From: Triplophysa rosa
Taxonomy: Eukaryota; Chordata; Actinopteri; Cypriniformes; Nemacheilidae
Length of the DNA: 64,000 nt
Reading direction: 5' to 3'
Assembly (NCBI RefSeq): GCF_024868665.1
Contig: NC_079914.1
Location: 1,336,980 to 1,400,979 of the forward strand
Of the stretch, positions 11,787 through 20,043 are shown one piece after another. Position numbers and translations under genes: made by a program. Within the stretch, counting starts at the first letter, position 1; each line of letters opens with the position of its first letter. Below the pieces are notes generated by a model. The model had not been told where the DNA came from and did not search any database. It worked only from the letters and a program-made list of their open reading frames with translations.

Positions 11787-12216
11787 GGTGATACTCAACT
11801 CAACTTTATTTATATAGCGCTTTTTACAATTTTCATTGTTACAAAGCAGCTGTACATAAGACATATTGACTATAAGCAAAACAATTAAAATTGTACCTGC
11901 AAAAACAAGAAAAAGTTGAAAACACAGAAGACAGACATACCCACATACAAAACACTCCACACACACAATATGCACACGTACTAACACACATAGACATAGA
12001 CACACACACACACACACACGTACACAGACAAGTACGCACACACACACACACGCACAGTGAGAGCACACATGTAAGATAAAGGAGAGAGAAGCACAGGTCA
12101 AATATAACAGACTATAAATTCCTATATGCAATATTAATTAAGTAAAACTTTAAAATTCTAAAGCAGCCCCCCCGGCCAGGCAAATAGTGCAAAAACAGTA
12201 TGCAAACGGTGATACT
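11787..12216 (-). mobile_element. 5'-truncated LINE fragment with 9-bp target duplication
   Basis: Minus-strand copy of the same LINE 3' UTR (11796-12209). The tail CAACTCAACTTTATTT faces left and the truncated end lies at about 12209. GGTGATACT occurs at 11787-11795 and again at 12208-12216, so the insertion has a clean target duplication inside the DIRS gag. The CA-repeat tract is internal. Confidence 0.85.
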
Positions 12217-12597
12217 GTCGAGAGTTCTCGGCAGTGAAAAAGCAGACCTACCCCTGGGGATTGCCCGCCACGACCCGGCCGTCGAGGTCCCGTGTGGCGT
12301 CTGCTCCCCAGCAGCCCCGGCCCTCTTCGACACCAAACCCAGCTCCAGCGCCCCCTACCCAGGCGGTCCCCGGGAGAAGATGTAGAGGAGGAGACCACAG
12401 TCCCATCCCTAATGGGACAAGCCCAGGGAGATCGAGATCACATCGGGCCCGACCCCAGCCATTCCATTGCTGGTTGGATGGTTCCTGGCCCCGTACTTGT
12501 ATAGATTCTACCTTCAGTCCGCACATTCCTCCCATGAGTTCTCCCCTGCCGGCGAGACCATGCTGGTGTCTCCACTAAACTCCTCCCTACGGTAGGA
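12217..12597 (+). pseudogene. DIRS gag remainder joined to recombinase 3' region (copy 1)
   Basis: 12217-12490 parallels the proline-rich stretch seen in copy 2 around 39700-39960 (complement). 12500-12597 parallels 36150-36260 of copy 2, at the recombinase 3' side. The ~4 kb between these points in copy 2 is missing, so this is an internal deletion derivative. Confidence 0.5.
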
Positions 12598-12602
12598 AGT
12601 GG

Positions 12603-13179
12603 TGTCATGGGTCTGCCTCTATTAGTCATGTTTTTCTTGGTCCTGTGGCAGAGCCATGTCAAAGCCTTTGGTTATGTGTGGAGAGAAACATATTATTGTC
12701 CTTTTGACAATAATATGCGTTCTCTTCAGTCTCTCGTCATTGGCCCCGCCCCTCTCATTTCCTGTATTGTTTCCCGGCCGTGTTTGATTACCCTCACCTG
12801 CCCTGTGTCGTTATCCTTCGTTTGTCTTCCCTATTTAATGCCCTCATGTTTCTTTGTCTTGTGCTCTTGGATTACGTTTGTTATGCTTACCCGTGTTGAT
12901 GGTGTCTTTGGTTTCGTTCCATGTACTCCGTGTTCCTGTTTGCTGTGTATCCCCAGTCCTGTAGTAAGTGTTTAGTCTAGTTTTTGCCAAGTGTTGTTTA
13001 GTCCAGTTTAGTGTTTAGTGAGTCCTCGTTCTGTTCTTGTATATTGTTTTATTGTGCCTGTGTTTGACCCCCGCGTGGGTTTTTGTTTTGTGTTTTGTTT
13101 CTTTGTTAAAATAAAATCTCTGTTAACCCTTAATCCCCCCTGCCTGCACTTGGGTTCTTCCTCCACGCAATCCCTGACA
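12603..13179 (+). repeat. Solo LTR (577 bp) with AGTGG target duplication
   Basis: Starts TGTCATGGG and ends CCTGACA. It is flanked on both sides by AGTGG (12598-12602 and 13180-13184). AATAAA at 13110-13115 marks the plus orientation. The perfect 5-bp duplication and TG...CA ends identify a gypsy/ERV-type LTR left by recombination. A related fragment lies at about 32868-33050. Confidence 0.85.
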
Positions 13180-13439
13180 AGTGGTCTCTGTAGTGCGTTT
13201 CCTCAGTGAGGAAATAACGCTTCCCCAGTGGCCCTTATGGTGCCAGGCGGCTTCTTGCTTTTAGAGAAACAAGGCCCTCTGCCCGTGATGGCCGGGGGCA
13301 GGGGCTCCCCACCTTCCAAAGCTCTGGGAACCCCTTCCTCTCCACTGGACAGTTACAATTTTGCGCTAGCGCTCACGTCTGACATGCCCAGGCCAGTCAG
13401 CTTCGCTAGAGATTGTGACGTGGCACAGCGCCGTGGCGT

Positions 13440-13550
13440 TTTCCATAGGAACCGCAGAGAGACCGAGAGGAAGGGAACGTCTTGGTTACAGATGTAATCT
13501 CTGTTCCCTGATGGAGGGAGCGAGACGTTGTGTCCTTCATGCCACAACGC
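13440..13550 (+). repeat. DIRS copy 1 internal complementary region
   Basis: Contains GGGAACGTCTTGGTTACAGA and further sequence repeating the element terminus just before the right inverted repeat. This is where DIRS elements carry the region complementary to their ends that is used to complete the ends during replication. It shows the element is in plus orientation. Confidence 0.65.
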
Positions 13551-13595
13551 TGGCCGTCCGCGGCAGCGGTAGAGGGATGCTCTCAGGATTCCAAA

Positions 13596-13861
13596 AGGTG
13601 AATGAATGCATCACGCCATCTTCCTTTTATACCGGATATCCAGGGCGGAGTCCGGTATGCAAATTTCATTCGCCAATTTCATTGGCCTTTTCAAAACTAG
13701 TCAGAATATGATAGGTTCTCAAGTCAAACCCCATCTATCGGTTTGACACAACGTCTCGTTCCCTCCATCAGGGAACAGAGGTTACATCCGTAACCAAGAC
13801 GTTTTCCTCACACTGTATTTCCCATTGTTATCTGGTAACATGGAGTGTTGCTTTGGTGTTC
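13596..13861 (-). repeat. DIRS copy 1 right inverted terminal repeat (extended)
   Basis: Reverse complement of 10594-10860. The outermost 56 bp (13806-13861) is identical by eye to the complement of 10594-10649, while the inner ~210 bp shows roughly eight differences. Confidence 0.8.
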
Positions 13862-14587
13862 CATCTACACATTCCTTCACTTGAATCTGTTTTGGACATG
13901 GAATGAGGTATGATATGCGACTGTTACTGAGCACATGTGTTCGGTAGACATTCAAACTCAAAGGACGATGCTCTGTTCCCAAGCATACTTCCCCAACTAT
14001 CACCCATCCGAGATCCAGTCGCTCCAGCATATAGAGCATCGTTGGGTCCGTTAATTTGCTCTCTAACTTTGTGCAGCCTCAGAATGTCTCTTCCTAAAAG
14101 TAAGAGAATGGTAGCATCAGGATCAACCGCAGGGATTTGATTTGCAACAGGCCGTAGATGCGGGTAATACTGAGAGGGACATCCGGAGAGGGAATCTCTG
14201 TTCTATCATCTGGCAGCATATCACACTCTATCAAGGTTGGCAGTGAAAGTTTAGTCCATTCATCTATATATTCTACCATAAAGTTGATGGCTCTCTGTCC
14301 AGAAGTCTGATTTACCCCAGCACAGGTCTTAATAGTGTATGGGGAGAAGCTGGCTTTGCCTCAAAAAGATTGAAAAACTCTGTCTTGGCTAAGGATCTGT
14401 TACTTTGTTCATCCAAGACAGCATAAACCCGGACTGCTTTTTCTCTTTTGCCAGCAGGATACACTGTCACCAAACAAATTTTAGAACATGATCTTGGATG
14501 ACTGGACTCACCACATATCTCTGTGGATTTTGAAGTAACAACTGAGTGAGGTATCAGTCTGCTCCCCGCATTGTTTTTTCTCCTCAA
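13862..14587 (-). pseudogene. BEL/Pao aspartic protease region
   Basis: Minus-strand pieces match the Pao protease domain. The active-site region VYAVLDEQSNRSLA lies in the piece from 14587, and the C-terminal part (GWVIVGEVCLG, then NVYRTHVLSNS and CPKQIQVKE) runs down to the DIRS junction. An intermediate open piece (14279 to 14094) is probably part of the same domain in another frame. Frames are broken, so no functional protease is expected. Confidence 0.65.
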
Positions 14588-14599
14588 CAGGCTTTTCTG

Positions 14600-16283
14600 G
14601 AATCAAAACTGTTGAATCTGGGTGCAAAGCCACAACATGTCATTCGCTATTGCAATTAGATCATCTGATTGGTGTTTTACAATTGTTTGCAATATGGCTT
14701 GGTCGAGTCACAACATCTGAAGCATATATGATTTTCTTTTAGAAAGCATTTGCGGTCCTCTAACGACTTCTCTCTAAAGACTCTACACTTTTTGAGAGGG
14801 TGAGGCTTCAGGTGAATAGGGCATTGCCGATCAGGGCTTTCAATTCGTTTCTGAGGCTGTTTATACTGCTGGTCTAATGTCTGAGAATAGCACCTCTGTT
14901 CGATGTACAGTTATAGCGCTCTTTCCGCTGAATTTGTTATGTTCGTTTGATGTTAGTTGAGTACTAGAAGTGGAGAATGAGAAATTGGGGCCATTCCTTA
15001 TTTTTGTTTGATTTCTCACAAATTGTGAGAAAAAGGCAAAGGGAGGGAATGCTACCTGATAATCTTCCTTGTATTTGGACCCCTGAACTACCCATCTGTC
15101 TTGGAGGCTTGTGGGTAATTTATCCACTATTGGATTAACCCCACGTGGAGTATCGAGATAGGCAAGACCCGTAAGGTACCCATCAGCCTTTGCACACTCC
15201 AGTTCAAGAAGAATATCTCCTAATTCTCTAAATTTTTGGTTGTCCTTGTTTGACAGTTTTGGTAGATTTTCCATTTTCTTTAGAAGTGCGTTTTCAATCA
15301 CTTCAGGCGCTCCATAGCACTCCTCTAAGCGCTTCCAAGCCATACTAATTGCTGCTGTCGCATTAAGAAAACGCACAGATCTTATTCTTTTTACTTGTTC
15401 AGCAGTCTTTTCCTAGCCATTTTACCATTAAATCCAACTCCGCTCTGGCTGTTAGATTCAGTTCTCTAGTTGAGTTAACAAAAGAAGCTTTCCATGCCCA
15501 ATAGTTCTCTGGGCAGTCATCAAATTTCAAAAGACCAGAGCTGAACATTTCACGTCTAATCAGATATTTTGTTAGATCTGATGTAACTTGTGTTTCTGGT
15601 ACATATGGTAAAGAATGCCGAAATGATGTTTGTTTCACATCAGTCTCATTTTCTGTTTCTTTCTTTACAGCACCATTCTTTTGACTTCTGAAACACTGAT
15701 TGTCTATGCCTGCAGGTGGCACCAGCAGAGTATAATCAACACCAGCCGCAAATGAAGGCAATGGTGACTTAACTTTGGTTTCTAACGGCTCGTCATTGAA
15801 TAGGAGTTCTGTGAAAGATTCTCGTGAGTGCTGTTGTACATACTCACAGGTATGCTGAGCAACATTGCTTGGTTGCAGGTCAGGAAATGGTTTTACATGA
15901 AGTTCGTCACTTTCACATTCTTCCTCCGCATCCTCATATGCTGCTGCTTCGGCTGAAGCGACTGCTGCTGCACGTTCAACTTGTAAGATGTGTAAACTTG
16001 CATCCAAGTCTGCTTTTTGCTTTAACATGCTTGCTTCAAGTTCCGATTTTTGTTTTATCATCTTTGCTTCTCTCTCTGCAAAGGCGATTTGAGCGTGTGC
16101 TGGACCTTCTGATGATGACCTGGAAGATCGAGATTGTGTTTCCATCTGCTGAAGAGGCTCTGGGAATTTCTTTATATGCTCCCCTTCGTCAGTTGGTTGA
16201 TCGCTTGCTTTTTGTTGTTGCTCCATTGTGAGTTGCACTTTATCTTCAGGAGGAGGAACTGTTTTGGAAGACCGCAGTATCAT
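14600..16283 (-). pseudogene. BEL/Pao gag with Cys/His region
   Basis: The N-terminal piece (16283 to 15399, 294 residues) is coiled-coil-like and charged, with KQKSELEASMLKQKADLDAS repeats. It ends in sequence typical of the DUF1759 gag domain (YWAWKASFVNSTREL). The next piece (15376 to 14861) continues with WKRLEECYGAPEVIENALLK and ELGDILLELE. Beyond, around 14700-14830, Cys/His motifs occur (CPIHLKPHPLKKCR, then CFRCCDS). A frame break at about 15400 and stops before the zinc region disable it. The start at 16283 is the first Met after the 5' leader. Confidence 0.75.
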
Positions 16284-16339
16284 GAGCTGTTTATGCAGTG
16301 ATCTTGTTAAGCTTATCCCGCTGTGACGATGACTTTTTA

Positions 16340-16844
16340 CTATTTTGCCCTCATAGAATGTGACTGTGATCCACTAGACAGATAGCGAACATTTAGAATA
16401 AAATCCCAAGGCGTACTTTTCTTGGTGATTAATCTTTACTGTAAAACTGCAAATACAGAAAATGAAACGTGTAAATAAACATTACAGGAAAACATAAATG
16501 CAGTAATGCTGTTTGATTACAGTCAATAGTTTGCTCTTATTTGCAATTATTCTCTTTGATCACAGTACTCAATGTTTTAACATTAAAGTCAGCTAAATCA
16601 CTTGTTACAATCAAAGATACACAACAACGTGTTACAACAAATTACTTACAGTAAAATGTTTTCTAAGGATAAACTGTTAAAAGATTGCATATATGAGTTG
16701 TGCTGCGTCATCTTCGTCCCTCTCTCATTTTCTGAACGCTCTAGAACATGCGCACTTCTGCGAGATTAGATTACGATTTCAAAATAAATGTCTCGGTAGA
16801 CACAAAGGCAAAATAATACAATTTTGATGTCTAAGAGCAGCACA
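16340..16844 (-). repeat. 5' LTR of the BEL/Pao element
   Basis: Outer end fixed at 16844 by the 98-bp alignment to the 3' LTR and by TGTGCTGCTC on the minus strand. The inner end is only estimated, because the paired LTR is not complete in the window and I could not recognise a primer-binding site. This LTR contains the intact octamer CTCTAGAA (16739-16746) where the hAT inserted in its partner. Confidence 0.7.
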
Positions 16845-18258
16845 GCTATGTTGCAAAAATACTGGCTAATTTAAACTTCTCGGCATTTCGTTATATTTTT
16901 TAATTAAAGGCTGTGTAAATTTGCACTGCACAAGCCTGAACAATTGGCTTTTATTTGTTTTCATATGACATTTTATATTTATCTTATATTTAGCTTAATC
17001 CCGTTAATTTAGCTTAATTCTTTCTGTATTTACCAATGAAAATTATAAATAAAAAAGTTTGTTTTAAAATTGACATCTTTGTCATTTGCAAAAGGCAACA
17101 ATATATGCTACAGAATAATAACCAAAAAAAGAGATAATATTTAGGCCTATTTGGCACTAAATAAAGGAAGGCAGTAATAACAAATTGCGCTATTTAGCCA
17201 CCTAAAAACACAGCAAGGAAATATCTTTCACCGTGATCAACTCTATTTTCATGACAAAAAATGCACATAACATTACATTGCTATATTACGTCACGTGTCT
17301 TTACGGGATGTGTGTGAACTGTAGGGTTGCAAAAAATAACAGGAATTTATTGCTGTGCCACAACCCCCTCTTTCTTCCCAAAAGACACCATTTGCTCTTC
17401 TAAAGATCATAGGGGTCAGCACTCAGCATGGTGATAAACCACTATTGTCCCAGATGTTTGTTTATTGTGGGTCCAGTACAGTGGGGGTTAAAGGTGGCCC
17501 TGATTGGTAAATTTGATTGTATCATGTTAGTTTAGTCACACGGTCAAGGAAAGTATAAAAAGGAAATGTAAGATAAGCTCTAGGTACTTTTCTCTTGTCT
17601 CCTTGCTGGAAGCTCCTCTCCGGGAGCTCTGGCTCTTATTCTTCTTCTATACTTTGTCTTTTCTTTTCTATCATCTCAGGTAATATCACATACATTTGGA
17701 CAATAGTTGTATTATTTACAATTTTATACATTTACTTTGTAACCATTTTACATGTAACATCAATTTAAGTCTGTTATCAAATACTTTCATTTACAAATAT
17801 GCAGACTAGTGTTGGTTTAATGTTAATATTTAAACATTCTCCCACATATATAGCTATAATCACTGCACTTATTTCTGTTGTTGGTATATGTTGCAGAAGG
17901 GTGGAAATTGACAAGAAATACACAGTTTAATACCATCTTGCTGTTAACGTTTCTTTAGTCATTTCGACATCCCTATAGCCTGAACCACTATAGTGGAACC
18001 ACCCTTACAGAATGCACGCACAGATTCCAGAAAATCACTGTCAGTGTGAATGAACAAAATCTAACGATCCTGGGACAAATTTCTGGACACATTTTCCGTG
18101 TATTTTCCAGGATTCTGTGTGAAAAGGGCGTAACACAAAGGAAGATACTTTGAATTCAGTTATTATTGTGTCTTGTGGATTATGTATAAACATCTGGTAC
18201 ATAAAACAGTTTGTCCCCTCCCCATTTCAATTCTTCTCATGTTTACTTTGTTTCTTAG
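16845..18258. other. Non-repetitive AT-rich DNA; possible promoter near 17540
   Basis: No gene seen. Around 17540-17690 a GTATAAAAAGG box is followed by a long pyrimidine-rich leader and CTCAGGTAATATC, which could be a splice donor or an LTR-type promoter. No repeat partner is visible in the window. Confidence 0.35.
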
Positions 18259-18474
18259 TGCTGTAGTGGTTGTGGGAAGTTGGCAGCTGCGGACAGTCCA
18301 GTGGTGTATGCAGACAGAGCAGGGTATGAAAGACTGTGGCATCCCACCTGCTTTGTGTGTTGTGAGTGTGGTGAGGCTCTGGTAGACCTGATCTACTTCT
18401 GGAAGGAAGGAGCACTGCTATGTGGACGCCATTACTGCCAGAGGATCAGGCCTCGCTGCCTGGGCTGTGATGAG
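18259..18474 (+). CDS. LIM-domain protein exon (TES/LMCD1/Prickle-type LIM1)
   Basis: A 216-bp phase-0 exon between a strong acceptor (pyrimidine tract ending TTTCTTAG at 18258) and donor GAG|GTGAAC at 18475. It encodes a complete first LIM domain with the CX2C ... HX2CX2CX2C ... CX2H spacing ([19 protein letters not shown]), then YCQRIRPRC and CLGCDE, which opens the second [21 protein letters not shown] and GRHYC are characteristic of the testin/LMCD1/prickle group of cytoskeletal and nuclear adaptor proteins. I cannot separate TES from LMCD1 on one domain. Other exons are not in the window, so this is partial or a gene fragment. Confidence 0.7.
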
Positions 18475-18643
18475 GTGAACTACTGATAAAGACTGCAACG
18501 TCACATTAATATAGATTGTACAGTCACTGATGTGTTTATTAGCAATTTGCAACTATTTCAAACGTGGCTCATCCAACAAGAGAGCTTGAGGCCTGTTTAA
18601 TTGATACCCTAATTGATTTTCTCACTCTTGCTTTTATGTGTAG

Positions 18644-18763
18644 CTGATCTTCTCAGAGATGTTTCATCAGGAGGCTGATGGGCGTGTCTGGCATAAGGAA
18701 CACTTCTGCTGTTGGCTGTGTGGGCAGAATATCAGCGTTCAGTGTGGCTGTGACAAACGCTAA
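18644..18763 (+). CDS. LIM-domain protein exon, first half of LIM2, then premature stop
   Basis: Acceptor ATGTGTAG precedes 18644 and the exon continues phase 0 from the previous one: LIFSEMFHQEADGRVWHKEH then FCCWLCGQNIS, giving the first zinc module of LIM2. The frame then runs into a TAA at 18761-18763 without the second zinc module or the third LIM expected in testin. Either the exon ends near 18735 at a weak donor and continues outside the window, or this is a truncated pseudogene. No further LIM exon is visible up to the LINE at about 20044. Confidence 0.55.
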   Translation: MIFSEMFHQEADGRVWHKEHFCCWLCGQNISVQCGCDKR

Positions 18764-19215
18764 TCGAAAATCATTTTAAAAACAGACAAATGCTACAAAA
18801 TTAAAAAGCAAAATGACACTCTGCTCGAAAAAAAAACACAAATTACTTTATGAAACTGTTTTCTGTAGTTAGCCAAAGTTTTCAAATGGACCTAAAATCC
18901 GCAGGACTTCATCGGCCGAAAGGGATGCCCAGAGGCGTATTTGTACAATACTTAATTTAAATGCCTCCTCAGATTTGATTAAAGTAACCATCAAAATATG
19001 AGATCTATGGTACAGAACAGACAAAACACTAAACGATTCATGTATTTATGCGCAATTTTTGGGGGCAAAAAGGCAAACTACAACAAACACTGAGTACAGT
19101 TTTATCAGTTATTTATATGAATATTTATTGATCCTCTCTTGAAGTAAAATTGTGTTGCCATTTTCTGGCCCTTGATTTAGTGTTTTGTTCTCATATGTCT
19201 CATAATTTTGAATGG
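18764..19215. other. No gene seen
   Basis: AT-rich sequence downstream of the LIM exons with no open frame or recognised repeat. It may be intron of the LIM-domain gene. Confidence 0.5.
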
Positions 19216-19346
19216 CTTTCCTGTAGCTCAGTGGTTAGAGCATGGCGCTAGCAACGCTGAGGTCAGGGGTTCGATCCCAGGATTGCACATACTCCAAAAC
19301 AATTGTTAAGTATAATGTAATGTTAGTCGGTCGGAAATGTAATGCC
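19216..19346 (+). mobile_element. tRNA-derived SINE
   Basis: The head resembles a tRNA with A box TAGCTCAGTGGTTAGAG (about 19224) and B box GGTTCGATCCC (about 19268). It continues into an unrelated tail with GTAATGTTAGTCGG. No intact acceptor stem is formed, so this is a SINE of the family abundant in cyprinids. A diverged minus-strand relative lies at 42220-42397. Confidence 0.7.
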
Positions 19347-20043
19347 TTTCTTTCTTAACCTGAGCTTCAGTTTACACTGCAAGCACAATTAGGCATAACA
19401 AGAAACATATTTGAAATTTTTAATATCGTACATCTTTAGTTATGTATTTGAATAAAGAATGAAAATGTCAATTGTCCAGACAATTGACATCACTTTTGGT
19501 CACTACTGTATGTGTAGAACTTGTGATTACATAATTACGTATATTTGATAATATAGTATCAAATGTTATTTGTTATATTAGATGTTATTTCACAACTGGA
19601 GACAGGGCAAGTTTGTTCCTAAACTTGATAATGAATACACTTATCCTTAATATTGCTTTAGACCATATTGAATATAGTCTGAATCTAGTGTTTTGAGTAC
19701 ATTTTTTGCACTTCTTTTCTTGCGCATGGCATGTACCCCGCAAGTGTGGGTATTGTGACATGCTTAAAATCTCCGCTAGTTACTGACGTTAGCTCACGAT
19801 TGGGGGAGGGTTCTTTGACATTGGATGAAGACATTACTTTGGGCAGAAGTTGTCTAGTGATCTAAGCAAAAATTACCTATATTATAACATCAGAAAGAAT
19901 GAATATTCTTATGCATAGCCCCACAATATGCAAATGTGTTAATGTGACACTCGTTTCTTTATTGTTGGCATTGCTCTTTATTGTCAGTTTTCTGACAATA
20001 AATGTTCACCAACTACTTTTGCGTTTGATCTGACACACAGTAT
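19347..20043. other. No gene seen
   Basis: AT-rich DNA between SINE and LINE. The 5' edge of the LINE may reach slightly left of 20080, but I found no second copy to place it. Confidence 0.4.

Larger units (their letters stand above)
10594..13861 (+). mobile_element. DIRS-type retrotransposon copy 1, internally deleted, with nested insertions
   Basis: Bounded by ~267-bp inverted terminal repeats and no target duplication, as expected for DIRS elements that insert with a tyrosine recombinase. Contents in order: left repeat, N-terminal gag (interrupted by a LINE fragment), rest of gag, a jump to the very 3' part of the recombinase region (about 12500-12600 and 13185-13430, which match the 3' end of copy 2), an internal complementary region and the right repeat. 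RT and RNase H are deleted. A solo LTR sits at 12603-13179. The copy splits the BEL polyprotein between protease and RT. Confidence 0.75.
1658..16844 (-). mobile_element. BEL/Pao LTR retrotransposon, fragmented by later insertions
   Basis: Order on the minus strand is 5' LTR (to 16844), gag, protease, reverse transcriptase, RNase H, integrase with DUF5641-type tail, polypurine tract and 3' LTR (from 1763). Three internal blocks survive: 13862-16283, 8565-10593 and 1764-2870. They are separated by a DIRS copy and by an ERV remnant plus LINE tail. The visible 98-bp LTR pair (1666-1763 and 16747-16844) differs at about 15 positions by eye, so the insertion is old. The right flank starts GCTAT; the matching duplication lies off the window. 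Confidence 0.85.

Noticed and set aside
19216..19290. tRNA gene (Ala-like)
   Set aside because: A and B boxes are present, but the acceptor stem does not pair and a SINE tail follows.
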